Assembly (NCBI GenBank): GCA_960531495.1
Contig: OY482848.1
Coordinates: 25,185,256-25,249,255, forward strand
From: Zeus faber
Lineage: Eukaryota; Chordata; Actinopteri; Zeiformes; Zeidae
Direction of reading: 5' to 3'
Length of the DNA stretch: 64,000 nt
In this document: one piece after another, positions 11,198 to 22,309 of the stretch
How the letters are laid out: every line of letters begins with the position of its first letter
Position numbering within the stretch: the first letter of the stretch is position 1
Translations under genes and position numbers: made by a program
The notes under the pieces: model-generated
The model's database searches: none
What the model saw: the letters and a program-made list of their open reading frames with translations, nothing else
What the model was told of the DNA's origin: nothing

Positions 11198-11813
11198 ATG
11201 ACACCCATCAAGTTTGTAAGTTGGAAAGTGAGAGGCTTGGGCTCACCTGATAAACGTAGCAAAATCCTCAGTTACCTCACCAGGATGAACCCCAACTTCT
11301 GTCTACTGCAAGAAATTCACCTCACTGCATCCGAGCACCTCAAACTCAAAGCGAAATGGGTTAATCAGATGTTTTCTGCATCATACAACTAATAAAAAAA
11401 GAGGCATTTCTATATTGATCAATAAAGGTATGCCATATCCAAATAAAACCACAGTATCAGACCAAGAAGGGCGTTAAATAATGATTAAAATAATTTTAGG
11501 TAACATCAAATTAACCATTGCTAATATTTATGGCCTCAATGAGGACGACCTAAATTTCTTTCACAATATATTTTCAAAATTCTTTGAATTCTGACTCAAT
11601 TATCATATTGGGAGGAGATTTCAACACAGTACTGGATCCAAGTTTAGACCGTTCTCAAACCAGAAATAACCACAAATCCTGTCGTTCCTCGGACACTATA
11701 AAACAATATATGAGTGATCTTGCTCTTGGCGATTGTTGGCGATCAAAAACCCACATTCTAGAGACTACATGTTATTTACCACCCCACAAAAGTTTCTCTA
11801 GAATCGACCTTTT
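11198..11813 (+). pseudogene. L1 ORF2 endonuclease, first part
   Basis: It starts KFVSWKVRGLGSPDKRSKILSYL, then NFCLLQEIHL (APE-type catalytic Glu context) and GISILINKGM. Later, in other frames, IYGLNEDD and ILGGDFNTVLDPSLDRS are seen (the conserved GGDFN). Several stops break it. It is cut by the chromovirus within the segment reading FSRIDLF. Confidence 0.75.
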
Positions 11814-12591
11814 TGTCACGACCAGAGCTAGGAGAGACCCAAACGCACGACACAGGGAGACGAAGGCAGGCAAAGGATGTTTATTAGCCTGGACGGTGGA
11901 GCTGGCCAGGGGGACCCGGTCAGGTAGGTATGGAGCAGGGCTGGGCAGGGACGATGATGACCAGGAGAAGGGGTCCAGAATCCGGGTGGAGAGACGGGGA
12001 ACCAGGCTGGATGGAGAAGGACGGGCAGCCTTGGTCGACGAGCGGAGAGAGGCAGGTAAACAGGCAAAAAACACAGGCAGGCTGGCTGGATTTGGAGAGA
12101 CAGACTGGGTCGACGAGAGGAGAACTCACTCGGGACTGATTCCCTGCTACCGACTCTGCCTCGCTCCGACCACGTATCCTGCCTGCCACTCCGCCTGTCT
12201 TCTGTCTGCACTCCTCGTTATCGAACCTGCCTGTCCCCGATGATGTATCCTGCCTGCCCCCTGCCTGTCTTCTGTCCGCTCTACAAATAAAACACATTAC
12301 CAAATATCTCTGCCTGTCTTTGTGCTGCAATTGGGTCCTAACCACACCCGTTACAGAAACAAGCACAAGGAGCTAGGAACTTGGAACTTGGAACTTGGAA
12401 GGGAGCCAGTAGCTGTACAACTCGGGTAAGCTAGTTGACGGTCTGGCCGGGAATGACTGGGAAGCTGAGACTAAATACTGTGAGAGTGATGCAGGTAATT
12501 GATCCCAGGTGTGTGCAATTGGGCTCGAGTAGGGAGCTGCAGATGGGGCAAGGGCGGCCTCTAGTGGCGCTGGGAGGCCGTGGGCCTAACA
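11814..12591 (-). repeat. 3' LTR of chromovirus B with a foreign insert
   Basis: Matches the right LTR (15316-15709) closely on both sides. An extra block at about 12128-12352 is absent from the right copy. The block contains TACAAATAAAACACATT and TTGGGTCCTAACCACACCCGTTACA, which looks like the plus-strand end of another Gypsy LTR. Confidence 0.8.
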
Positions 12592-12602
12592 GTACCCCCC
12601 CT

Positions 12603-14193
12603 CTACGGACGCCCCTTGGCGGACACCTGGAACCGGAAGGATGAGTTTGATTGAAATCCCGGATGAGAGAGGCATCCAGGATCTGCCTCCGGGGAGACAG
12701 ATCCTCCGGGGTGCGGCGCCGCACATCCAGCAGGCGCCGCACTGTGTAGGCCGGGTGACCATCGATGGTGCGGGGGGGGCGAAGGGGCCTCGGCGGGGAG
12801 GGAGAGAGGGCTGGAAACCGCCGACTTAAGCTGGGATACATGGAAGGTAGGGTGGACATGGAGGGAGGGAGGGAGACGGAGGCGTGCAGCACAGGGGTTG
12901 ATGATTGACACAATGGGGAAGGGGCCAACATACCGGTGGAGCGAGTTTTCGGGAATCCACCTTGAGGGGGAAGTCCTTTGTGGAGAGCCATACCATCTAT
13001 CCGGGTACGTATGTGGGTGCGGGCGCACGGTGCCGGTTCGCCTGCTGCTGGGACCTGGCAGAGGCCTGGAGTAGTGCAGAGCGGGCCCTCCTCCACGTCC
13101 TCCGGCAGTGACCAATGTGTGCCTGGACGGAGGGTACGGCGATCTCAACCTCCTGGGCAGGGAACAGCGGGGGTTGGTAGCCCAGAGAGCATTGGAAGGG
13201 CGACAGGCTGGAGGGGGCGTTCACCAGGGTGTTGTGGGCGTATTCGGCCCATGGCAGCTGGTCGCTCCAGGAGGTGGGGCAGGTGGTTGTCATGCAGCGG
13301 AGCATGGCCTCCACCTCCTGGTTTGCCCGCTCTGTCTGGCCGTTGGTCTGGGGGTGGAAACCGGAGGAGAGACTGACCTGTGCCCCCAGGGCCGAGCAGA
13401 AGGCGCGCCAGACCTGGGAGGTGAACTGGGGTCCTCTGTCCGACACCACGTCTGCCGGGATGCCGCGGCGGAATACCTCGGCCACCAGCAGGTTTGCGGT
13501 CTCCCTTGCCAATGGTAGTTTGGGCAGGGCGAGGAAGTGGGCCGCCTTAGAAAAGCGGTCCACCACCGTGAGGATGGTAGTGTTGCCCCGGGATGGTGGA
13601 AGACCGGTGACGAAGTTCAGGGCGATGTAGGACCAAGGACGAGTCGGGATGGGTAATGGGCGGAGGAGGCCGGAGCGGGGTCGGGTGGAGGTCTTGGACC
13701 GGGCGCAGGTGGGACAGGCCGAGACGAAGGACCGGGTGTCAGGGAGCAGGGTCGGCCACCAGAAGCGGCGGACGACGGCCAGGGTGCGGGTGATCCGGGG
13801 ATGGCAGCTGAGGCTGGAGGCATGGGCCCACTGCAGAACCTGGGAGCGTGCAGAGTCAGGGATTAACAGGCGGTTAGGGGGTCCGGTACCTGGGTCGGGC
13901 TGGTCTTCGTGCGCTTGGGTGACGAGGGACTCGATCTCCCAGGTGTGTGTGGCGGCAAGGCACAGGGGTGGAAGGATGTGTTCTGGATCCCCTGTCTTCA
14001 CCTCTGGCGCGAACACGGGACAGGGCGTCAGGTTTGGTGTTCTTGGTTCCTGGGCATTAGGATAGAGAGAAGTTAAACCGGCCAAAAAACAACGCCCACC
14101 TGGCCTGCCGGGAGTTGAGCCGCTTCGCCGTCCAGATATAGGCCAAGTTCTTATGATCGGTCCAGACGACGAAGGGGTGGATTGCTCCCTCAA
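12603..14193 (-). pseudogene. Chromovirus B integrase with chromodomain
   Basis: The long frame 14193-12997 has the finger ([18 protein letters not shown]..., CPTCARSKT), the core with [23 protein letters not shown] (Asp) and [16 protein letters not shown] (Glu). The next frame covers the C-terminal part, ending with a chromodomain-like [18 protein letters not shown] and [12 protein letters not shown] (about 12790-12640). This places it among the vertebrate chromoviruses. Confidence 0.8.
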
Positions 14194-15549
14194 GCCAGTG
14201 GCGCCACTCCTCCAGGGCTAGTTTGACGGCCAGGAGTTCCCGGTTACCCACGTCATAGTTGCGCTCGGGTGCGGTGAGCCTGTGGGACAGAAAGGCACAG
14301 GGGTGGAGCTTACCGTCGGTTGGAGAGCGCTGAGAAAGTACTGCTCCTACCCCCGTGTCTGAAGCGTCCACCTCTACCACGAATTGGAGGTTTGCGTCGG
14401 ACTGGGCCAAGACTGGGGCCGACGAAAAGCGGCTCCTGAGGTCGAGGAATGCGGCCTTGGCCGCGGGGGTAGAAGTTTGCAAACCCGAGGAACCGTTGGA
14501 GCTGCTTCCTATTGGCTGGGGTTGGCCACTCCAACACAGCGGCCACCTTCGTGGGGTCCATCTCCAGCCTCCCTCGGCCAATGATGAATCCCAGGAAGGA
14601 AATGGACGGAACATGGAAGACACTTCTCGGCCTAAACAAACAGACGGTTCTCCAGGAGGTGCTGCAGTACCAGGCATACATGTTCTACGTGGTCGTAGAG
14701 GGATATGGAGAAAATCAAGATGTCGTCGAGGTACACAAAGACAAATGAGTTGAGCATGTCCCGGAGGACATCGTTAATTAGGGCCTGGAAGACTGCTGGG
14801 GCATTTGACAGATCAAAGGGCATTACTAGATACTCGAAGTGTCCGAGCGGGGTGTTGAACGCGGTCTTCCACTCGTCCCCTTCGCGGATGCGGACCAGGT
14901 GGTAAGCGTTGCGGAGGTCGAGCTTGGAAAAGTGGGTGGCACCCTGGATGGGGACGAAGACCGAATCCATCAGGGGCAAGGGGTACTTGTCTTTGATAGT
15001 GATGTCGTTAAGTCCCCTGAAGTCAATGCAAGGACGGAGGGTCTTGTCCTTCTTAGCAACAAAGAAGAACCCTGCGCCTAGCGGAGAAGACGAGGGGCGA
15101 ATAATCCCGGCAGCAAGAGAGTCGCGGATGTAAGTTTCCATGGCCTCCTGTTCGGGCCGGGAGACGTTATACAGGCGACTGCAGGGGAGGGGGGCGCCTA
15201 GCAGGAGGTTGATTGCGCAGTCATAGGGGCGATGAGGTGGTAAGGATAGCGCCCCCTGCTTGCTGAAGACCGGGGCCAGGTCCAGATATTGCGACGGAAC
15301 CGAGGACAGGTCAGGGATGAAGCAGGGCTGGCCAGGGACGATGATGACCAGGAGAAGGGGTCCAGGATCCGGGTGGAGAGAAGGGGAACCAGGCTGGATG
15401 GAGAAGGACGGGCAGCCTTGGTTGACGAGCGGAGACAGGCAGGTAAACCAGGCTGGCTGGATTTGGAGAGACAGACTGGGTCGACGAGAGGAGACAAGCA
15501 GGTAAGGGGAAGACGAGACAACGAGACATAAACTAGGAACTAGAAACAA
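14057..15549 (-). pseudogene. Chromovirus B RT and RNase H
   Basis: The RT frame (15549-14632) starts in LTR sequence. It then shows [39 protein letters not shown] (first Asp), [13 protein letters not shown] and YLDDILIF (YxDD). A frameshift near 14650 leads to [11 protein letters not shown], and RNase H follows with [30 protein letters not shown] and TDHKNLAYI. All catalytic contexts are visible, but the frame is broken. Confidence 0.82.
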
Positions 15550-15709
15550 GCACTAGGAGCTAGGAACTTGGAACTTGGAACTTGGAGACTAAATACTGTG
15601 AGAGTGATGCCGGTAATTGATCCCAGGTGTGTGCAATTGGGCTGGAGTAGGGAGCTGCAGATGGGGCAAGGGCCACCTCTAGTGGCGCTAGGAGGCCGTG
15701 GGCCTAACA
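15316..15709 (-). repeat. 5' LTR remnant of chromovirus B
   Basis: Starts TGTTAGGCCCACGG at 15709 and aligns to the left LTR down to about 15310. There it joins pol sequence instead of the expected LTR end and PBS. Confidence 0.8.
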
Positions 15710-15714
15710 CTTTT

Positions 15715-17230
15715 CTTGACAGTTTACTCTATAATGTCTAAAATCACTAATCCTGAAATCCACTCTGTTGTAATTTCTGATCACGGGCCGATAAGTTTCA
15801 ACCTCGTAAATAAAACCAACCTGAACCCTCCCTACAGGTGGCAGTTGAACGCCTTACTTTTGACGGATAAAGTATTTAACCATTTATTTTCCAGAGAATG
15901 GACTTCTTTCATTGAACTGAATGACTCCCTAGAAATATCACCATCCTTACTCTGGGAAACAGCTAAGGAAGTTCTAAGAGGTAGTATTTCATTCTCCACT
16001 CACAAGAAAAACAAGGGACAAGAATGCCAAAATAAACTCCAACAACGACTAATGGAATTGCACTCCCAACAAGCCCACTCATCCACTGAGCAAATCCAAA
16101 ATGAGATCCGGACAATTACATTTCAACTTGATAATATCATCCATCAAAAGACACAATTCTTCATGCAAGGAACAAGAGCAAATTATTTTGAATTCAAAGA
16201 CAAATCAGGTAAATTTCTTGCCAATCAATTGAAACGCGATAGAGAAAAAACACGTATTACAGCCATCAAAGATCCACATGGTAGGATAACATACACCCCG
16301 CAAGACATCAATAACATATTTAGAGACTTTTATAATAAGCTATATCACTCGGATAATGGATATTATATATCAAACATTCACTCATTCCTTTATGATATCG
16401 ACCTCCCTAAACTTTCGACAGAGCAGGCTACCACATTAGATCAACCACTTACTCTAGAAAAACTCAGGAAAGCTCTCTTCTCTCTGCCCAACAATAAATC
16501 ACCTGGATCAGATGGCTACACAGTTGTATTCTATAAACCCTTCTGGTCACTTATATCCCCATTATTCATCAGAATGGTTACAGAGATTGTCAACCTCCAC
16601 CATGCCTCTACACATAAATACCGCTATCATTTTGGTTTTGCTCAAACCCAATAAGGACCCAACCCTCACCTACAGTTATAGACCCATAAGCCGTATTAAT
16701 TGCGATTTAAAGATTATTAGTAAAACACTAACCAACACAATTGAAAAAGTAATTACATTTATAATTCACCCAGACCAAACAGGCTGTGTCAAAGGCAGAC
16801 ACTCATCCAGTAATATGCGCCATTTATTCAGTCTGATCAGCATATCTCAAAGGAAAAACATAAAGACTGTTATTGCCTCTTTAGATGCCGAAAAAACATT
16901 TCTTCATCTCAAAACTTCATCTCTTTTCTTTATCCTCAATGAATTTGGCTCTGGAGAGTCACTCATTCAATGGATCAGAATCCTCTACAACTCCCCATCT
17001 GCTTCTGTCATAACCAATGGTTACACTTCACAGTGTTTCACACTACAACGCGGCACAAGGCAAGGATGTCTGCTCTCCCCTTTACTATTCCCCATCTTTA
17101 TTGAACCCCTCGCGGTGGCCATCTGTCAAAACAGTAATATTGTAGGCATACAAACAAGACACTGTTCGCAAAATCAGTTTGTATGCAGATGATATCTTGT
17201 TGTACGTACAGAACCCAATATCATCCCTAC
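15715..17230 (+). pseudogene. L1 ORF2 endonuclease end and reverse transcriptase
   Basis: It picks up with LLYNVSKITNPEIHSVVISDHGPISF (the SDH of the endonuclease active site), then the linker and RT start (LPNNKSPGSDGYTVVFYK). A frameshift near 16640 is followed by YRPISRINCDLKIISKTL, IASLDAEKTFLHL (first RT Asp), RGTRQGCLLSPLLF and, in another frame, YADDILLYV near 17177-17205. This is clearly L1-type RT. Frame breaks make it inactive. Confidence 0.78.
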
Positions 17231-17466
17231 TAGAGGTGTTTAATCTTATACCTAACTTCTCAGCTATCTCAGACTATTCAATAAATTAGACTTAAACCAC
17301 GATCTTACCACTCAGTGAGGGGGGGGGGGACTGCAATGCTGCAACTCAGAAACTTCCCTTAACCACCACAACAGGCAATATTAGATACCTTGGTATTGAT
17401 ATCTCCACCAATCTGTCAGATTTGTTTACACTCAACTTTACTCCATTGCTCAAATCCATTGAAGAA

Positions 17467-18070
17467 GCTGCTGTGGTCAGGCAAGCGCCTCCGCAGTCAG
17501 AACAGAGAAACTGAGACAGAGTTTTTTCCTGCAAGCCATTAGAACTGTCAACGCTGACCTCACCAGGGGTCCTCACTGAGCCACACACATAGGCTCCACT
17601 ACCTTATGTACTGTATGTAGCATTCTGTACCGCATACTGTGTCACTGTTCAGGGTTGTTCGGTGTTACCGTATTGCTGCGCCGTACTGTTGTATACTTTG
17701 CTGTATATCACAAACACTACCTCACTTTATTCACATGCCACTTTAATGCACATATCTGTATATACATAATTAGCCTACCCCATATACATAAGTCTATCCC
17801 ATATACATAAGCCTATTCCCTTTATGTATTCTATTTTATTTTATTTTATTTTATTCTATATATTTTGATTTTATTCTATAGTATTCGACTTACATTGCGT
17901 ATTAGGAGTCAGTTAGTTGGTCAAGTAGAAATCTTAGGTAGCTACTGTGTTCAGTCTAGGACATATTGTGTGTAATCACTAGGTGCGTTGCATTGACATT
18001 TCACTGCATATGTGTATGAAAGTATGTATATGTTTGTGACGAATAAACCTCTTGAATCTTGAATCTTGAA
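17467..18070 (+). mobile_element. L2-type LINE, short 3' copy inside L1
   Basis: Nearly the same sequence as 345-980 (GTGGTCAGGCAAGCGCCTCCGC..., then the 3'UTR), ending in CTTGAAT tandem units. It is 5'-truncated to about 600 bp. It lies inside L1 ORF2; part of the L1 ORF appears to be missing at the junction. Confidence 0.88.
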
Positions 18071-18990
18071 GCCTGGTGGAGATTCCTCAAACTCAGTGGT
18101 CACACTCTATCTCCAAACAGATTTACGCCAACCTGGCACAACCCAGATTTTCTGGTGAAAAACCGACCAATAAACTTTAGGTCTTGGAAAAGACAAGGAA
18201 TTACTCATCTGGAACACATTTTTGAAAACAATTTGCTTCCCAACCTTAACCCAAAGGTATAATATCGGTGGCCATGGCTTCCTTCAATTCCTTTAACTAC
18301 AGCAGTCTCTAAAAGTTCAAATGAAATTGACGAACAACATCCTACAACTACCTCCAATGATTGAACATCTCACTCTGTCATTTAAAAAAATCCCTTTTCC
18401 AGAATGTACAAACTTTTATTAAAAACAGATGACACTTCTTTGCCTACAATGGAATGGGAAAGAGACTGTGCTGTGCCCACCGATATCACCTGTGGAAGCA
18501 TATTTGCAACAACACCTTTTCCATGACCTGCAACTCCAAAATGCAACTCATCCAATATAAGATCCTGCACAGAGCTCATATAATGGAACACAAAATGTTT
18601 GAGCATTTTGTATTCCGTGGGTTTTTTGGATGAAGGCATTAGCTCTCATTGTTCCCTTAATACCAGAGATGCCTACTTTCATGCCTTCTGGCTCTGCCCG
18701 CCTATCCTAGCATTCTGGACCAACATCACCAAGAAGCTATCAGCCCTTCTGGGTCGCAGCATTCCAGTCTCCCTGACTATATGTCTTCTCGGTGACCTCT
18801 CTTCAGTCGACCCACCACTTAAACGACGCCAACCCATTTTAAACGTCTTAACAATTGCCAAGAGAATAATAATTTGAGAATTACTCAAATGGAAAAACAG
18901 AGATAATCTCACCACATCACAATGGTTACATTTATTAATAGAATACATCTCAATGGAAAAACTATTGGCAATATCCAAAAACAATGTTTA
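18071..18990 (+). pseudogene. L1 ORF2 C-terminal remnant
   Basis: After the L2 insertion the sequence continues as WWRFLKLSGHTLSPNRFTPTWHNPDFL and later, in other frames, CAHRYHLWKHICN and DAYFHAFWLCPPILAFWTNI (the Cys/His-bearing L1 C-terminus). It is frameshifted several times. Confidence 0.65.
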
Positions 18991-19069
18991 TTAATTTAAT
19001 GAAATATGGGGTACTTTTTTCACTGGCATAACATAATTTAATACTTCAGTCTTCCTAAGTCGGGTCAAT

Positions 19070-20620
19070 GTCATGGTGTTTTGGGGCATGTGGGGGTCCT
19101 TCTGGTCTGGTCAGGCATTCTTTCACCCGGGGGCCTGACCCTGGCTGGGTGTGCTCGGCGCAGGGCTCACCGTGTGGCCTCCTACGGTGGGGGGCGGGCT
19201 CCTGTCGTCACACTGTGCTGCCGGAGTACCTGCCCTCTGGTGCTCTCGGTGTGTGGGGTGCTCATCACTGGAGGGTTGGGCTGTCGGTGGTGGGGCCATC
19301 TGCCGCCCTCTGTTCTGTGGTCCGCATACTTGGTGGCTGGGGGCTGACCAGGGGCCTGATGGGGGCGTGGAGCTGCAGGGCATGGCGGAGGCACATGGCG
19401 GGCCGCTCTGCGCCCGTGGCTGAAGGCTGTAGGTTTGGTGCCACCAGGTACGGGAGGTAGGCATGCTAGGGCACGGGCGGGTCCGAGGTGGGGTCCACGT
19501 GGTCGCTCCCCGGGCTGCTACACCCATGCATCGATCTGGTTGTGCTTGGCCTATCTCTCCCAGTGCCAAAACTCATACTCAGTACATACACCACACAATA
19601 ATCCTAGGGGCTTGCAGGATAGGTGGGGTGCAAGCTATTTGGGTGGGGATGCGGCAAGCAGATGCCATCTTGCGTGTTACACTCCTGCCCCAGCGTGCTT
19701 CTCGTCCGTCCCAAAATTTTAATCCCACTCATATTAGCTTAGAACACATACACTCACACACCAATCCTACTCAAAACAACACACCACCAGACCAGGATCT
19801 GCGGGGCGTGAGGGGGTGCGAGCCATTCGGGTTCAACTTGCCTGAAGAACTCACATCCCCACACCCCACAATTTTAACTGCAATTGCCAACAGAACACAT
19901 TGAGAACTGAGGATTTCCGGGGTGGTGGGTCGCTGGCGGGTCGGTGTGGGGGCATGGTTGGCCGGGGGGGCAGCCAGGTGGGCCCCCCGCCGGCTGGGCT
20001 AGAGTCCTGGCGGATTGTGCCTGGTGGCTAAAGGTGTGCTGCGACCTGGTTGCGGAGAGTGGCCCGGGGCCCCAGGGGGGGCTGCTTGCTGTTGTGGGTG
20101 TGGGTTGGGGTGTGGGGGGCAGCTGTCGGCCTTTTGCCCCTGCTGCGTGGCTTCTCTGCAGTGGGTGCCCCGGGTGCCAGGGGTGGTGGAGGGCCCATAT
20201 ATTTGGCGGCCTGCTGGCATCAGCGGGATGAGGTCTAACATCCAGGTGCCCCAAGGTGAGCACACTCTCTACGTGGATGGGCACTTGGCGCTCACGGCAC
20301 TTGGCGCTCAAGGGCCTCGCCCTTGCGTGGGGCGTGTGTGGGCATGGGGGTCCCATCGGCTTGCTGCGGGGCGGCAGTTTAGGCGGGGGGTCGGTCTGTC
20401 AGCACGGGGCCTGGATCCGTGCCTGGTGCCCGCGGCCTGGGTTCTATGCCTGCGGCTGCGTCTTGTGCCTGCACTCGGGGATGGGTTGTATGTGTGCGCC
20501 CCTAGGATGCAAGGTCTCCTCGTACTCACTGGGACTGGGTTATGCTCCTCGGGGCCGTGTGTGGGGGTTGCAGGACAGAGTTATTGCAGTAGCTCTTGAT
20601 GATTCAAGAATTAATAAAGA
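19070..20620 (+). repeat. G-rich L1 3' region
   Basis: Strongly G-skewed, GC-rich sequence on the plus strand, unlike the A+T-rich flanks. ORFs in it are composition artefacts. A diverged inverted copy of its middle and distal part lies at 31830-32480. It ends with ATTAATAAAGAGTTGCATTGC near 20,605-20,625, a likely poly(A) signal. Assignment to the L1 3'UTR is inferred from position. Confidence 0.5.
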
Positions 20621-20724
20621 GTTGCATTGCAGGTTGAGAACTCCACTTGCAGACTAACTCTGTCCTAGATGCAATGGCATACAAATACTCTGTGTTGAAT
20701 GCCCAGCATGCTGACAGCACAGGT

Positions 20725-20735
20725 AAAAAAAGATG

Positions 20736-20774
<39 letters not shown>

Positions 20775-20775
20775 T
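20725..20775. repeat. (AAT)n microsatellite
   Basis: About 14 units of ATA/AAT. A second short (AAT)n block is at 20895-20920. Confidence 0.9.
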
Positions 20776-20982
20776 ATAAAAAATTCTATCAGGATATGTC
20801 TGAGACATCCCAGTTCTAATGAGACCTCAACCATGTCCGTGGGTTCAGTGGTTGTCGTGTCCCAGACACTTATAGCCCAAAAAATGCCACAGAGAATAAT
20901 AATAATAATAATAATAATGAGAATCTAAATAATAACAATAGGGAAGACAATAGGCGGGGATGTATGTAGATGTCTACAGCCA

Positions 20983-21345
20983 CATAATGCATAATGACGT
21001 GGCTCTCGGGCTGGTTTTCCCCGTGAAAATGCAAAACCGGTTCTTAGAACCGGTGCCTCAATGGTGCATCTATAGAAGTTAGTGATACTTTTTAGAATTT
21101 CTGCAAGTTGAACCAACAGCAAACTAGCACTAGCACCAGTTCAGAACCAGCACTCAGTTTTTGGGGTATTTGTGTGTGTCTGTGGTTTGGGCGTGCCTTT
21201 CTCCCTTGGCAGTCTCCGGCTCCCTCCTGATTGTGGCTTGTTCACCTCACCTGCCCAGCCTGCGCATCTGCCTTCAATCGACTCCACAGTAAATCTACTC
21301 CAGTTCTCCATCCACTAATCGCCAGATCTTGTTTAACTACCGTGT
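20983..21345 (+). repeat. LTR fragment C1, with an L2-derived filler
   Basis: Matches 32891-33205 (shared ATAATGCATAATGACGTGGCTCTCGGG... to CTCCATCCACT). It contains an extra ~40-bp stretch (about 21053-21090, TCAATGGTGCATCTATAGAAG...) that is identical to L2 sequence at 22550-22590. It ends where a SINE begins. Confidence 0.7.
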
Positions 21346-21550
21346 TACATTACATTTCATTTAGTAGACGCTTTTATCCAAAGTGACTTACAATTGTTCA
21401 AACACCGACGGACTCAGCCATCAGGAGCAATTAGGGGTTAAGTGTCTTGCTCAAGGACACTACAGCATGCTAGCAGGAGGAGCCTGGGATCGAACCAGCA
21501 ACCTTTAGATCACTAGACCACCAGCTCTACCACCTGAGCTACCATCCCCT
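21346..21550 (-). mobile_element. tRNA-derived SINE (minus)
   Basis: Reverse complement of the SINE at 24203-24405. The tRNA-like head, with B box GGTTCGATCCC, is at the right. The tail, ending GCGTCTACTAAATGAAATGTAATG, is at the left. Confidence 0.8.
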
Positions 21551-21639
21551 GTTTAATGTTAGCATAGCATCCCCTGTTTAGATGTTAGCATTCAACCGGT
21601 GGAAATTACATGCCCCCACGTCTCCGCCTCCCCTTTCTC

Positions 21640-22240
21640 TGGAGTCATTCCAGTCCCCGAGCTGCCAGTCAGCTGCCTCTCCCGAGGTCCAGCCTGTCTC
21701 AGGCCCTGAGCCGTCGGCTGCCGATCCCGAGGTCCAGCCTGCCCAGTCCCTAAATCGTCGGCTGCCTCTCCCGAGGTCCAGCCCGTCCCAGTCCCTGAGT
21801 CGTCAGCTACCTCTCCTCAGATCCAGCCCGTTTCAGCCCTGAGGCCGGGTCAACTCCCTGAGCAGTCCAGCTCCCGGACCCGGCCCCCTGGTCGCCCTTC
21901 GGAGCTGCCTCGCTCATCTGCCCTGAGGCCACGTGGACTCCCCCAGTGGTCCGGCTCCTGGACCCGGCCCCCTGGTCACCCTCCGGAGCTGCCTCGCTCA
22001 TCTGCCCTGAGGCAGGGTCAACTCTTCAAGGGGTCCGGCTCCCGGACACAGCCCCCTGGTCGCCCTCCAGGGCTGCCTCGCTCATCTGCCCTGAGGCCGC
22101 ATCGATCCCCCCCAGTGGTCCGGCTCCGGGACCTGGCCCCCTGGTCGCCATCCAGAGCTGCCGCGCTCATCTGCCCTGAGGCCAGGTCGCCCCCCCAAGC
22201 GGTTCGGCTCCCGGACCCGGCCCCATTCAGAAGGCCTCCC
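21640..22240 (+). repeat. Tandem repeat of ~84 bp, Pro-rich when translated
   Basis: CTCATCTGCCCTGAGG recurs at about 21913, 21997, 22081 and 22166. A shorter degenerate repeat (GAGGTCCAGCC...) lies just upstream at 21680-21840. Open frames across it give repeated APWSPS..ASLICPEA. It may be a satellite, or a piece of a retrotransposon leader; no gene is supported. Confidence 0.7.
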
Positions 22241-22309
22241 CCAACCTGCCCTGTTTGCCTGGGCAGCTCCCTGGCCGTCCTCCTGAGGGGAGCCTACTCC
22301 TTTTTTGAA

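Larger units (their letters stand above)
11814..15709 (-). mobile_element. Ty3/Gypsy chromovirus B, LTR fused to pol
   Basis: The ends are TGTTAGGC (15709) and CGTGACA (11814). They are flanked by the 5-bp target duplication CTTTT (11809-11813 and 15710-15714) inside L1 ORF2. Reading from the right: a 5' LTR remnant to about 15310, directly joined to RT, then RNase H, integrase, a chromodomain and a 3' LTR (12591-11814). gag, protease, PBS and the end of the 5' LTR are missing. It could only have moved with help, or it was deleted after insertion. Confidence 0.88.
10000..20620 (+). mobile_element. L1-type LINE with two nested insertions
   Basis: ORF1 with a coiled coil starts near 10081. ORF2 endonuclease starts at 11198 and is interrupted at 11813 by a Gypsy chromovirus. 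It resumes at 15710 with the end of the endonuclease and then the RT. An L2 copy interrupts it again at 17467-18070. The ORF2 C-terminus follows to about 18,900. A very G-rich 3' region (19,070-20,590) ends near TTAATAAAGAG at about 20,610. Many stops and frameshifts show an old copy. The 3' limit is uncertain. Confidence 0.75.

Noticed and set aside
12435..14753. Plus-strand ORFs opposite the chromovirus pol
   Set aside because: Antisense frames of a GC-rich pol gene; the minus strand carries the recognisable integrase and RT.
19070..20660. Many overlapping ORFs of 60-190 codons in the G-rich region
   Set aside because: GC-rich low-complexity sequence gives open frames in all phases; none has a domain or stable codon pattern, and both strands are equally open.
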